Shown here: positions 8,105 to 17,871 of the stretch, piece by piece
Layout: the number at the start of each line of letters is the position of its first letter
Position numbering within the stretch: position 1 is the first letter of the stretch
Assembly (NCBI GenBank): GCA_002892395.1
Contig: NBBL01000008.1
Coordinates: forward strand, 91,201-155,200
Direction: 5' to 3'
Origin: Lachnospiraceae bacterium
GTDB lineage: Bacteria; Bacillota; Clostridia; Lachnospirales; Lachnospiraceae
Length of the DNA stretch: 64,000 nt
The notes under the pieces: generated by a model
The model's input: only the letters and a program-made list of their open reading frames with translations
The model's database searches: none
What the model was told of the DNA's origin: nothing
Position numbers and translations under genes: made by a program

Positions 8105-8626
8105 TTATTCCTGTGTAAAATCCAATTTCTGCCTGCTGTCATACCCTTGCTTTTTGAAATCCGAGAACAGCACATCCATCCTTATCGGAGTAATACACAG
8201 CAAGTGCATTGGGTTGCCCTGATCTGCAAGCTTCTGAAGTGCCGCCACCGGAATCTTTTTGTATTCCGCATGGGCGATATATTCCTCTGACATCGGTTCG
8301 ATGAGTTTTGCTGTTCCCATAACCTGTACGCTCCTCAGCGCACCAAAGTCCGGATTCTTCTCAAAAACAGCCAGGCTGACATTCTTGTTCTTTTCAAGAC
8401 CAATGAATTTCTCACCACCTTCGGTGAAAATCCAGAACTGACCGTCATGAAAGCTGTATTCCAAGGGAGTGCAACGCACATAGTCGCCGGTGCCGGTGGC
8501 TAATGCGCAGACCGCGTTGTTACAAAGAAACTCCTCCACAACTGGCTTCAGCTGTTCAACCGGCATTTCCTCGCATTCCTTTATCTTCCAGAAATCTGCC
8601 GCTTTTTTATATTCTTCTGTCGTCAT
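8105..8626 (-). CDS. Pyridoxamine 5'-phosphate oxidase-like flavin-binding protein
   Basis: The 173-residue product has the split-barrel pattern of the PNPOx-like superfamily: an early LCNNAVCALAT, then RCTPLEYSFHDGQFWIFTEG and VSLAVFEKN. The N-terminal half is an extra helical region. Members bind FMN or F420 and reduce varied substrates, so the substrate cannot be told. Sits 4 bases after the DUF4186 gene. Confidence 0.8.
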   Translation of the reverse strand: MTTEEYKKAADFWKIKECEEMPVEQLKPVVEEFLCNNAVCALATGTGDYVRCTPLEYSFHDGQFWIFTEGGEKFIGLEKNKNVSLAVFEKNPDFGALRSVQVMGTAKLIEPMSEEYIAHAEYKKIPVAALQKLADQGNPMHLLCITPIRMDVLFSDFKKQGYDSRQKLDFTQE

Positions 8627-8629
8627 TTT

Positions 8630-9004
8630 CTACTCCTTTCCAGCTGCATTGTTTTTCATCTGTCGTTTAATCCAAGCCATCAGAAGCTTCACAATGCGCT
8701 CCTGCTCGTTCTCCGTCAGCTTCCGTCCCTGTGAAACGTGATACCACTTATTCAGGCATCCCCGACAGCAACAAGCACAGGCGTGTTGCGCAATAAACAC
8801 CGGATGTCCGCGCATAGGTGTCTGTTTGCCGTCATTTGGAATAACCGCCGGAGCAAGCCGTGTCCTGACAAAATCCTCAGCATGACATTGAATCGTATCC
8901 ATGCCCTTATCCGCTATATACTGCCTGTCTTTCTCAGTCAGATGAAATCGTGATCGAAAAGTCGATTTTTGCAAGCGAGCGAAGGTTTGATCTATTGTTG
9001 TCAT
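8630..9004 (-). CDS. DUF4186 protein
   Basis: The start is placed at 9004 because GAGGA lies upstream; an in-frame ATG at 9031 lacks a site. The 124-residue product contains QHACACCCRGCLNKWYHV, a cysteine cluster typical of DUF4186, and an N-terminal FRLHLTEKD-like segment (RSRFHLTEKDRQYIADKG). The clustered cysteines suggest metal binding. Function unknown. Confidence 0.8.
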   Translation of the reverse strand: MTTIDQTFARLQKSTFRSRFHLTEKDRQYIADKGMDTIQCHAEDFVRTRLAPAVIPNDGKQTPMRGHPVFIAQHACACCCRGCLNKWYHVSQGRKLTENEQERIVKLLMAWIKRQMKNNAAGKE

Positions 9005-9017
9005 ATGCTGTTCCTCG

Positions 9018-9183
9018 TCAAGCCGGTTCACCTACAAGATAGATGCGTTCACGGTCGAAGCAAATATGCTCGGTATGATTATAGATTTGAACCATGTCTT
9101 TCATCCGCTCTGTAAGTATCGAAGTGCCCGGATTGCCGAGGATGGCAAACTCGCGCACAGCTTTTTCCTCAAGGCCGGTTGCC
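9018..9183 (-). pseudogene. C-terminal fragment of an unrecognised protein
   Basis: The frame ends EFAILGNPGTSILTERMKDM and IYLVGEPA at 9018. It looks like the tail of a larger protein: no ribosome binding site, and the upstream part is replaced by a GNAT fragment in another frame. I cannot name the parent family with confidence. Confidence 0.4.
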
Positions 9184-9294
9184 CTACCTGTCGTTTGTAT
9201 CATTGCTCGCCACAAAACTTTTCTGGTCATCCAAAACCTTCAGTTTCAGAAGCTCCCATACGTTTTTTACATTGACTTTCTCTAACCTAAGCAT
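9184..9294 (-). pseudogene. N-terminal fragment of a GNAT acetyltransferase
   Basis: Thirty-six codons from an ATG at 9294 read MLRLEKVNVKNVWELLKLKV then QKSFVASND, which is the start of the spermidine-type GNAT acetyltransferases common in Firmicutes. The frame then runs into foreign sequence and stops. The rest of the domain, including the acetyl-CoA loop, is missing. Confidence 0.6.
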
Positions 9295-9320
9295 ATGCGT
9301 TCTCACTTCTTCTTTTTCGG

Positions 9321-10820
9321 TTATTCCGATACATTCAGAATATACTTCCCTTTTCCTTTTCCTTGTATAGCTTTAATCAGATCATTTTCCTCCATCATCT
9401 TCAAAACCAGCCTTGCTTTTGTGGTCTGGCAGGAAAGAATCCTCATCACCTCTTTTGACGAGATCACCTGCAGGATATCCACTTCTTCGATAATCAGCCC
9501 TGCATCCGCAGCGTCCTTAGAAGATACCTGACCTTCTATTTCTCTCTTTTTCATTATCTCAATCAACGCGTCCTTTCCTTGAATCGACGCGTCGTTTCTC
9601 TCAATCGACGCGTTTTCAGCCTGAATCGACGCAGCATCCGTCGATTTACCTTCAAAGGACGTGCTCATCACCGTCGCTTTGAGGATGAAAGTGCTGTTGT
9701 TGAAGACCGGATCGGGCAAACCGACTGCCTCCAGTTCCTTGCACATCCTGTCAACGCCCTCGCCGTATTCCTTCACATATCCATAATCCTTCAGGAATGC
9801 AGCAATCTTCGGATTCCGGGAGAAGTGGGTGTAACGGATATTTTCTTTCTTCACCATACCGGCAAAGGTACCAGGGCTGTCCACTTCCAGCCGGTCATCG
9901 AACATCTTGATCTGGATATCCGTGCCCTTGATGGCATAGTCGCGGTGGGTAGCTGCGTTAACCACGATCTCGGTGCGGACGAACTCGCTGTATTCTTCCT
10001 CAGTGACGAAAATGCCATCATGACCAAGATAGGTCTTCTCCTTCATCTGGATCTTGATGAAATCGACAGCTTTTTCCACCTGCTCCAAGATACGACCTTC
10101 AAAGATTACGTCCTTGACCACGTTCATATCCTTGCCCACCTTAGCCTCTGTGCCGTCATAGCGAATAAAACGGATAAACGCACGAGGGAAGAACAGCTGT
10201 GGATTTTTGCCAAACAGCAGGATTGCAGCCACGGAAACCTGATCCCTGCCATCCTTCACGGTGACGAACTTCTTATTCTCCCGGACATATTCCTCCGGTA
10301 ACTTGCTATAGCCAATCCGCTTGCAGTAGCTCCGCACAAAGTCCAGGTCGAGATCGTCGATGGAAGCATCCGCCACAGGCTCGTCCTCGTAATATCGCAC
10401 ACCCTTAGCGTACATCAGCGTCATGCGGTCATTGAAATCCAGCTTCTTGCTTTTATCCCCGACACGAAGGAATGCCTCGTCCGCCTGATTGGCATGGAGA
10501 AGCGGACTGGCTTCAATATGCATCAGAAGCACATGATCCGGCTGTCCTTTGTAGTTTGTGCATTCCACCATCTCCGTGGTTATCGGAACCGTCGGATTGC
10601 AGAAATCTATCGGTGTCCGCAGGATCTCGTTCAGCTGCTCCTCATGGTAATCAACGCCTTCAATCCTGCGATGCTTGTCTGAGATGCCGATGGCAATCGT
10701 GCCGCCGTCTGCATTGGCAAAAGCACAGATGGTATCCGACAGATCTGCCGGTTTGATCTGTATGCTCTTGCGGTCAAATATTTGCTTCTCGTTCTTTTTA
10801 AGAACTTCATCTATCGTCAT
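9321..10820 (-). CDS. AlbA_2 / HATPase_c_4 transcriptional regulator-like protein
   Basis: Protein of 499 residues. The N-terminal half matches the Schlafen AlbA_2 DNA-binding domain (FDRKSIQIKPADLSDTICAF, NADGGTIAIGISD). The C-terminal half carries the GHKL-type ATPase segment (EIVVNAATHRDYAIKG, VDSPGTFAGMV) and a winged-helix end. Between them and the end, near residues 405-435, is a short degenerate repeat of the type DASIQ/NASIE encoded by repeated AATCGACGCG units. Such proteins sit in many mobile and defence islands; targets unknown. The start codon region abuts traX debris. Confidence 0.8.
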   Translation of the reverse strand: MTIDEVLKKNEKQIFDRKSIQIKPADLSDTICAFANADGGTIAIGISDKHRRIEGVDYHEEQLNEILRTPIDFCNPTVPITTEMVECTNYKGQPDHVLLMHIEASPLLHANQADEAFLRVGDKSKKLDFNDRMTLMYAKGVRYYEDEPVADASIDDLDLDFVRSYCKRIGYSKLPEEYVRENKKFVTVKDGRDQVSVAAILLFGKNPQLFFPRAFIRFIRYDGTEAKVGKDMNVVKDVIFEGRILEQVEKAVDFIKIQMKEKTYLGHDGIFVTEEEYSEFVRTEIVVNAATHRDYAIKGTDIQIKMFDDRLEVDSPGTFAGMVKKENIRYTHFSRNPKIAAFLKDYGYVKEYGEGVDRMCKELEAVGLPDPVFNNSTFILKATVMSTSFEGKSTDAASIQAENASIERNDASIQGKDALIEIMKKREIEGQVSSKDAADAGLIIEEVDILQVISSKEVMRILSCQTTKARLVLKMMEENDLIKAIQGKGKGKYILNVSE

Positions 10821-10836
10821 TAGCCGTCACCTGCCT

Positions 10837-11575
10837 TTAAAATATAATTGAGATATCGCCATGAAGCGCAATTCTGATAATTCCTATTATCACCAGGTGC
10901 GCCAGATAATACACATAGAAAAAACCATTTCATTCCCTTCCACTTTCCACGCTCGCCATTATACTTTGCGAGAATCGGAATCGTAAGGAATGTGAACATC
11001 TGCAGAGCCCCATACAGCTTGTCAAGGAACAGGAAATATACCGCCGCATAGATAAAGCTCCATAAAACGATATCCCTCGCCTGCAGCTTAAACTTTCCCC
11101 TATGAACATGCAGTCCAAATGGGCACATGACCGCAATGCTCGACCAGTCCGAAGGAAAGGAGATCAGGCATATCGCAATGATGCTTATAATCTTAACCCA
11201 CTGTGGTATTCGATCCTAATCGCATATCCAGACCAAGACTGCTGCCCATGCCAGAGACCACATAACACTTGTTTGATTAAATACACCTGTAGATAACGGC
11301 AGGAAGGGTATGCCGAATGCAAAGTCATATGCAAAATGCGATATAACGGCAAACAAGAACAACCTGCCGATGTATTTACCCATGTTTCTGGTATAATGGC
11401 AGCCTTCCACAATGAAGAACCACATGATAGGAGCCGTGAGCCTGCCGATGATATGCAATACAAATACATACCACACCACCTGTGTTCCCGAAAAGAAAGC
11501 CCACGTCAAATGATCTATCGTCATTGCAACGATAGCAATCAGCTTTATTTGATTTGCGTTGAGCTTCTTTTCCAT
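10837..11575 (-). pseudogene. traX-like membrane protein gene, broken by an amber codon and a frameshift
   Basis: Reading from the ATG at 11575, the product starts KLIAIVAMTIDHLTW and continues IIGRLTAPIMWFFIVEG, the TraX signature with several membrane segments. An in-frame TAG at 11216-11218 interrupts it, after which the same frame continues with clear TraX sequence (WVKIISIIAICLISFPSDW). A one-base indel in a T-run near 10930 then moves the true ending (YYLAHLVIIGII) to another frame. Two lesions in one gene mark it as decayed. TraX proteins acetylate pilin in F plasmids; here it is an accessory remnant. Confidence 0.75.
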
Positions 11576-11619
11576 ACTTGAATCTCCCGTTAAGAATTTT
11601 GTTTCATATCCACTAAATC

Positions 11620-14148
11620 TTACTTCGCTATGTACGGCACAATCACATCGTAGAACTTCTTAGTCCAATCAGCGTGGAAATTAGCCATCTGGAGCCAATC
11701 AGTCTCATTCTCGATGCTGACGTTATTCAGCTGAATGAATACCTTGGACGATTTAATGTCGTCGCCACGGTTCCACTGGAGCGTCGTGCCAAGCGCTGAT
11801 TCAATTTCTGCTTTATGTGTGTACAGGCTATCGAATGCAGCCTTGTTTTCTTGCTTATTTCCTCTGCCAAATACGACCTCTGCCCGCGCTACATCAAAGT
11901 TTGCTACGCAGCAAAGATAGAAGCCGCCTATACCAAAGAAGCCGTTGATCCAGTTATCCCTTGACGGATTAACATTGGAGAAGGAACCATCCTCGCCGTG
12001 AGCTTTCTGGATAATCGGGAGCGCGTATGTCCAATATTTTCTTCGGAGCTCGTAACGGCTACCCGGTTCATCCTCATTCACTTCGTTCTCATCACGCAGA
12101 TAAAATACCAAGTCTGCCGGATCTTCATCGTACAATTTGAAGAGACGACTCAAGACAGACAGCTTGCTCTGCGTGCTGGTGTTTGTCCATACATAGATGC
12201 CATCGCCGATCTCAAGCCACTTCGTGAACGCATCCTGATTTGTATTGAAGTGGAGAGCAATGTTCTCCTCCTCCGACATGGCCAGCTTAGTGATAATGGC
12301 CTTATCCTCGGCATACAGAATCTGAATAACCTTTTGGAACATCTCAACCCAGCTCGTTACCGGCTGCTCGGTGTTCTTAAAGGTGAACTTCGCAATCAGT
12401 CGTCCGGTCAGCTCGCCCTCATCCTCAAGCGTATAAGTGTCAAGCTGCTTTTCTTCCGGTTTGTATTCTGTGACAGGTACTGCCCAGATTGACAGAGCCC
12501 GACCCATGAGATATTCGCTGCGCTCCTCCAGCTCCGCCAGCGTCCACTTGTCCTTCTTGGCAATCCAAGTATTCATGCGGATACCACTGTCATCGAAACC
12601 GTTCTGCATGGTTTTCTTTTCAGCGAAAGAGCTATTGCTATATTTCGAGTTATAGGCTGTCAGCGTAAGATTTGCCATACGATGCAGCCAAATCTCATGT
12701 ATCTGCTCATAGTCATCGCCCAGCTCCTTCTGCCACACCGGTGTCAGATGCTGAGGCATAATGTGTTCAATTGAATAAGTGCCGTCGTCACAGTGACGGT
12801 ATACATCCTTATCCTCCGAAGTACCGAAGTTCTCAAAGCGCTCAAGAATGTAAATCTTATTCTTGCTGTTCATCAGATAAACCGGACGTTCCTCAAATGC
12901 CGCCTTAAACTCCACATCGTCCGGGAAGCGGGCACGCTCCCTCTTGGAAAGAAGTGCATACTTGAGCTTCTCGACATAGTTATCCTCGGTACCGTCGTAT
13001 CGTATGATCTCTCGGTGCAGCATGAGGAAGATTTTATTCAGAGCATTTGTCGGCAGATCACACATCGTCCTGCGGAACAAGTAATTCTCTGTCGTCAGGA
13101 AAATCTCAGTGACCTGTGCTAACGTCAGTTTGTTTTCGTTATATAGGCGCAGCACTTCGAGAAAATACGGCCTTGTTACCGTAGTCTCCAGACGGTTCAG
13201 TCGATCAATACAAGCGTCAAGGGCAGCACTGCCGGAATTACCATCAAGGAGAATCTGGTACCGCTTTGCGTAGGCCAGCATCTCGGCAAGGAGTGGTTCC
13301 GTTTCGATTTTTCCAAGCTCCACAAAGTCCTTAAAATTGATGTAGATCTTCTTCTGCTGCGGGATGGCCTGCTGCTTCACACTCAGGTAATCCCGGATAA
13401 AGGCGCTTACATCATACTTCGTGCAGACCTCGATCTTGTTCCAGTATTTCTCGTAATAATCCTCCTGCTCCTTAGAAGGCAAACCCATCAATATGAAGTT
13501 TCTGATCTTATCACCTTCGCTGAGGTCAAGACCGGTCGAGTTCAGACTCTCAAAAATGAGCTGCGGATTGTCGTCCATATCCAGCCGAATATTTATAATT
13601 TCCAGACAGCAGATCGCATCATAAAGCTGATCGATGGTGATTTCCTGTTTCTGAATGCGGTCATAAAAATAATCGTAATTCACAGTCAGATTGGACTCGC
13701 GGATATGCTCTGTCGGATCAGAGAACAGCTTCCCGAAAGCCGTCTGGTCATTCTTTACCGGTTTGAGCTTGATACGGGTATCCTCCGGCTTCCACTTGTC
13801 CACGAGGTATTCCTCGAAAATTCGCTGCTTCAGATTCGCGGTCTCCGGCACAATGACACCCTTATCAATCAAGTTATACATGGCAAGGAACAACAGCGAT
13901 ACGGTCGTAAGGCGCTGCTGGCCGTCGATAATCAGGAACTCCTCATTGTGGCCGTCCGGATTGTAAACTGAAACAAGGCTGCCGAAAAAGTGACTCTTCC
14001 GGTGTCCCTTGATGATCTTTACGAGATCATCATACAGCTGTTTGCAGTTCTCGGTTTTCCAGTCATAGTTTCTCTGATAAACCGGAATGACAAACCGCTT
14101 GTCAGAGCCCTCCATATATTTAACGAATTTGCATTCTGAACCCTTCAT
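11620..14148 (-). CDS. DUF262/DUF1524 protein, GmrSD-like (type IV restriction-like)
   Basis: Large protein of 842 residues. The DUF262 signature IDGQQRLTT is at residues 74-82, after VIPVYQRNYDW; in GmrS-type proteins this motif belongs to the NTP-binding, ParB-like half. DUF1524 follows, with the His-Me finger-like motif SIEHIMPQHL near 459 and LGN-like MANLTLT. The C-terminal 200 residues form an extra domain of the kind seen in long GmrSD homologues. These proteins cut modified or phage DNA. It stands beside a type I restriction system in a defence block, read in the same direction. Confidence 0.8.
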   Translation of the reverse strand: MKGSECKFVKYMEGSDKRFVIPVYQRNYDWKTENCKQLYDDLVKIIKGHRKSHFFGSLVSVYNPDGHNEEFLIIDGQQRLTTVSLLFLAMYNLIDKGVIVPETANLKQRIFEEYLVDKWKPEDTRIKLKPVKNDQTAFGKLFSDPTEHIRESNLTVNYDYFYDRIQKQEITIDQLYDAICCLEIINIRLDMDDNPQLIFESLNSTGLDLSEGDKIRNFILMGLPSKEQEDYYEKYWNKIEVCTKYDVSAFIRDYLSVKQQAIPQQKKIYINFKDFVELGKIETEPLLAEMLAYAKRYQILLDGNSGSAALDACIDRLNRLETTVTRPYFLEVLRLYNENKLTLAQVTEIFLTTENYLFRRTMCDLPTNALNKIFLMLHREIIRYDGTEDNYVEKLKYALLSKRERARFPDDVEFKAAFEERPVYLMNSKNKIYILERFENFGTSEDKDVYRHCDDGTYSIEHIMPQHLTPVWQKELGDDYEQIHEIWLHRMANLTLTAYNSKYSNSSFAEKKTMQNGFDDSGIRMNTWIAKKDKWTLAELEERSEYLMGRALSIWAVPVTEYKPEEKQLDTYTLEDEGELTGRLIAKFTFKNTEQPVTSWVEMFQKVIQILYAEDKAIITKLAMSEEENIALHFNTNQDAFTKWLEIGDGIYVWTNTSTQSKLSVLSRLFKLYDEDPADLVFYLRDENEVNEDEPGSRYELRRKYWTYALPIIQKAHGEDGSFSNVNPSRDNWINGFFGIGGFYLCCVANFDVARAEVVFGRGNKQENKAAFDSLYTHKAEIESALGTTLQWNRGDDIKSSKVFIQLNNVSIENETDWLQMANFHADWTKKFYDVIVPYIAK

Positions 14149-14154
14149 TTCACA

Positions 14155-14788
14155 TCATTCCTCCTCATCCGTAAAGATTCCCGGCACGTTTTGACGAATG
14201 TATTCAACGTCGTTCTCTACACTGGTTCTACCGCACTTTGATAACGAAGCCTTTAGTTTCAGCTTTCCAGTACTGCCGTCCTTCACAACATACTCTGGAT
14301 TTTCCTTGATGAACCGTGCCGACTCACGCGAGAAGCCATTCCTCTGTAAAAGAATCGTAAGCGGATTTGTGGTGCCGTACTCCACATATTCATACCAGTT
14401 ATTTGTGTCCGGCTCATCGTCACCCTTGATGCGTCTGTATTCATTTGAAAAACGCAGAAAGTAGTTCGATATGCTAAACAAGATGACATTTTCGATTACT
14501 TCCAACGTATCAGAAAAAACAATATTGCGATGGATTAATGAGGTATCGTCATACACACCTTTGGTATATCTGTTGATCCAGAAGTCATTTCGCCCGTGAA
14601 AATACATAGCGACCAATATTCAGCATCGTGAATTTCTCAAGATCAGCTATTTTGATTTTGCCGCTTCTGACATTGAGGTAAAAAAGGCGCATTGAACCCG
14701 GTCGATCTTCACTGATGCTTTCACTGTGATCGACCTCTGTAAAGTAATCATCAAAAGTTTTATCCTTTACAGTTTTTGTGAGTTCCAA
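14155..14788 (-). pseudogene. Gene split over two frames in the restriction operon, function unrecognised
   Basis: Two frames overlap: 14585-14788 (start MELTKTVKDKTFDDYF, ends IGRYVFSRAK) and 14155-14616 (SLIHRNIVFSDTLEVIEN, then WYEYVEYGTTNPLTILLQRN). The second has no ribosome binding site, and both read as good protein, so a single gene of about 210 codons has probably been split by a frameshift near 14600. The second half resembles the C-terminal region of helicase-like proteins associated with restriction loci, but I cannot name it. An internal deletion is also possible. It lies between hsdR and the GmrSD-like gene. Confidence 0.4.
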
Positions 14789-14809
14789 CGCCCATACACC
14801 TCCCTGTAA

Positions 14810-17800
14810 TTAGTCGTCATCTTTCTTTTCACCATAAGGTGCCGGATCTTCAGCTACCATCATCAAATCCTGCTGCGGATTAAAATCGTAAGTCACTGAC
14901 TTCTGCTCAGCACCCGGCATCACGTACTCCTTGCCCTCCGGATTGTAGGTGAGGTTGAATACCAGATCTGAGAGCCACTTCTTAAAGGACGGATTGTCTT
15001 GAAACTGCTTGAACAGCTCCATGTTGTCCGCCATGATAGAGAAGATAACCGCCTGCAGAGCACGCTCGCTTTCGGTACGCGCCTCCTGTGCATCAGAGTT
15101 CTTCATGGCATTCTGATATTTCTTATCCTTTGACACCATCTCCGGGATGGCCAGAATCTGACGCTGCACATTATCTGCATCGTTCCAGTTTATATTTCCA
15201 AACATATCGTTGAAGTCCATGATGATCTTGGATAACAGATCCATTTCCGGCTCAACGATATGGCCTACCTTGCCTGCAGGTACCGGCGCAATTTCTGCAT
15301 CAGCATCTTCCAGCTTAATAGCAATGGCCTCTTGCGCTTCATTCCTGTAGCTGCTCAGGTCTATCGTCTGAAGGATACCCTCCGAAAGATCATCGTCACG
15401 AGGCGACGGAAGTTTCGGTATCAGCAAGTTCAGGAAAATCGACAGCTTCTCCCAGTCAACATTTCCATAAGGAAGAATTGCACCAAGGAAGCCATATGTA
15501 CGCACGAACGATTTAGCAGCGCTCTTAAACTTAATCTGATCGTCAAGTTCGAGCTGTTTATATACAGCTGTGGAAGCATCCAGAATCGGATCGAGGCGAT
15601 CACGCTCCGCTCCACTCAGGAATAGGTCTACCAGCTTTTCAACATCGCTGTCATCGTAGACCTGATACTCCTCCATAATGGTGATCAAATCGTACAGCTT
15701 GTTGGGATCGGTTTCCCCGGAAAGAATCGTTGTTCTGTAGAACTTCGAGAACGCCTCCTCAATCACAGAGGTCTTGTTGGCAAAGTCCAAAACATATACT
15801 TCATCCTTGCCGGGATGTGCTCTGTTCAAGCGGGAAAGTGTCTGTACCGCAGCAATATCATAGAGCGGCTTGTCCACATACATTGTCTGCAACAGCGGCT
15901 CATCGAAGCCGGTCTGGAACATATCAGCAACGATAAGTATCCTATACGGATCTTTTTTGAACTCCTTCGGAATCTTAGCATCCGGGAATCCATTCATGGC
16001 AGCCGACGTCAATGCCGGTTCCTGACCGTTATATTTATGCTCGCCGGAAAAGGCCACGATGGTCTTATAAGGACTATGCCTATCTGCAAGGCACTTGTTA
16101 ATTGCGTAATAATATTCAATACATCTCGGAATGCTTGCAGTGACTACCATTGCACGAGCTTTGCCACCGATCTTTTTCTTGGCAATTACCTGCTCATGGA
16201 AATGCTCCACCATCATGGCGGCCTTCTTTGCAATGACATCCGGATTGCCCTCGACAAAGGCACGCAGCTTCTTCTGCGCACGCTTTTTGTCAAACATCGG
16301 ATCGTCCTCGACTGTTTTCATGATCTTATACCAGCTGTCGATGGTCGTGTAATTGCGCAGTACATCAAGAATGAAGCCTTCCTGAATGGCCTGCTTCATC
16401 GTATAGACATGGAACGGGCGATGCTTGATTTCACCATCCTCCTCATAGGCAACACCGAACATCTCCTCGGTCTTGTTCTTCGGAGTGGCGGTGAAGGCAA
16501 AGTAGCTGGCGGAGGAGACGAGCTTGCGTCCTTCCATCATGGCATTGATTTTGTCCTCGTTGTCCGCATCGTCATCTGTGGCAAGGCCGGAAAGTGCCAG
16601 ATTCATGTTTGCGGAGTTACGTCCGCTCTGGCCGGAATGTGCCTCGTCGATGATGATGGCAAACTTGTTATTCTTATGTTCCTGCCCAATCTCAGAGATG
16701 ATATACGGGAACTTTTCAATCGTAGATATAATGATGCGCTTGCCGTCCTGTATGGCCTTACGCAAATCGCCGGAATGCTCAGCCCAAGTGACAGTATTCT
16801 TGACCTGCATGAACTGCTTGATCGTATTGCGGATCTGCTTATCCAGAATACGACGGTCGGTAACCACAAGAACGGAATCGATCATCGGATGACCGTCCTT
16901 TTCAAGCCCTATTAACTGATGCGCCAGCCATGCGATAGAGTTTGACTTGCCGCTTCCGGCACTGTGCTGGATAAGGTAACGTTTACCGACACCATTTTCC
17001 TGCACATCAGCCAGCAGCTTCTCTACGCAATCGAGCTGATGATAACGCGGCCAGATCTGCTTGATGGACTTTTTCTTGGTATCTTCGTCCACCTCTTCAA
17101 TGACCTGCGCGTAGTTTTCTATAATACGGGACAGCTTCCTCTTGGTAAGGATGTCCTTCCAGAGATAATCTGTCATAAGGCCGTCCGGATTTGGCGGATT
17201 TCCAGCACCGTCGTTGTAGCCTTTATTGAACGGCAGGAACCAGCTATCCTTTCCGGCAAGTTTCGTGCAGAACTGAATCGTAGCATCATCTACAGCAAAA
17301 TGAACCATGCAACGCTTGAAGGAGAACAGCAGATCATGAAAATCTCTGTCTTCCTTATACTGGCGCACAGCGTTTTCTGTATTTTGCTTTGTAAGCTGGT
17401 TCTTCAGCTCCATTGTGATAACCGGGAGGCCGTTGATGAACAGGCAAACATCCAGCGCCAGCTTCCCGGCATCCTGCGAGTAGCGCAGCTGCCGTGTCAC
17501 GCTGAAAATATTCTTTTCATACATGATTCTGGCCTGCTCGTTATTCTCAGTCGGTGTCAGATAGAACATGATGAGGTCAGCCGGATAAACCTTCACGCCA
17601 TTGCGCAGTACATCAATGATGCCTCGCTTAGCGATCTCTCCAGACAGGCGGTTCAGGAACTGTCGCTTTTTCGTATCCGAAGTGAACACGCCAAGCTTGT
17701 CCATTTCTTTTGGCTGCGTATCCTGCAGGAACCGGAACAGGCGCGTTTCGTCGACAGTGTATTCTTTGTTATAGTCGGCGTTTGTTCCTTCCTCGTACCC

Positions 17801-17869
17801 GTTCTGCTCAACCAGCCACTTCACGATTAAGGATTCAAGACCGCTTTCCTTGGTATTGGTAAAAGCCAT
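14810..17869 (-). CDS. hsdR: Type I restriction enzyme, R (motor/nuclease) subunit
   Basis: Protein of 1019 residues; the ATG at 17869 has AGGAGG seven bases upstream. The N-terminal nuclease domain shows LPVITMELKNQ (the ELK part of PD-ExK). The motor domain has Walker A SAGSGKSNS near 303, DEAH near 408, and FTATPKNKT motif III. The second RecA lobe has FQTGFDEPLL and QTLSRLNRAHPGKD. Full length for the family. It translocates and cleaves DNA at sites unmodified by HsdMS. It starts two bases after the hsdS stop, so the two are co-translated. Confidence 0.93.
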   Translation of the reverse strand: MAFTNTKESGLESLIVKWLVEQNGYEEGTNADYNKEYTVDETRLFRFLQDTQPKEMDKLGVFTSDTKKRQFLNRLSGEIAKRGIIDVLRNGVKVYPADLIMFYLTPTENNEQARIMYEKNIFSVTRQLRYSQDAGKLALDVCLFINGLPVITMELKNQLTKQNTENAVRQYKEDRDFHDLLFSFKRCMVHFAVDDATIQFCTKLAGKDSWFLPFNKGYNDGAGNPPNPDGLMTDYLWKDILTKRKLSRIIENYAQVIEEVDEDTKKKSIKQIWPRYHQLDCVEKLLADVQENGVGKRYLIQHSAGSGKSNSIAWLAHQLIGLEKDGHPMIDSVLVVTDRRILDKQIRNTIKQFMQVKNTVTWAEHSGDLRKAIQDGKRIIISTIEKFPYIISEIGQEHKNNKFAIIIDEAHSGQSGRNSANMNLALSGLATDDDADNEDKINAMMEGRKLVSSASYFAFTATPKNKTEEMFGVAYEEDGEIKHRPFHVYTMKQAIQEGFILDVLRNYTTIDSWYKIMKTVEDDPMFDKKRAQKKLRAFVEGNPDVIAKKAAMMVEHFHEQVIAKKKIGGKARAMVVTASIPRCIEYYYAINKCLADRHSPYKTIVAFSGEHKYNGQEPALTSAAMNGFPDAKIPKEFKKDPYRILIVADMFQTGFDEPLLQTMYVDKPLYDIAAVQTLSRLNRAHPGKDEVYVLDFANKTSVIEEAFSKFYRTTILSGETDPNKLYDLITIMEEYQVYDDSDVEKLVDLFLSGAERDRLDPILDASTAVYKQLELDDQIKFKSAAKSFVRTYGFLGAILPYGNVDWEKLSIFLNLLIPKLPSPRDDDLSEGILQTIDLSSYRNEAQEAIAIKLEDADAEIAPVPAGKVGHIVEPEMDLLSKIIMDFNDMFGNINWNDADNVQRQILAIPEMVSKDKKYQNAMKNSDAQEARTESERALQAVIFSIMADNMELFKQFQDNPSFKKWLSDLVFNLTYNPEGKEYVMPGAEQKSVTYDFNPQQDLMMVAEDPAPYGEKKDDD

Positions 17870-17871
17870 TG

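Noticed and set aside
11216..11218. Amber stop recoding, because traX and tnpV both have in-frame TAG
   Set aside because: Both genes also carry frameshifts and are plainly decayed; intact genes in the window use no internal TAG.
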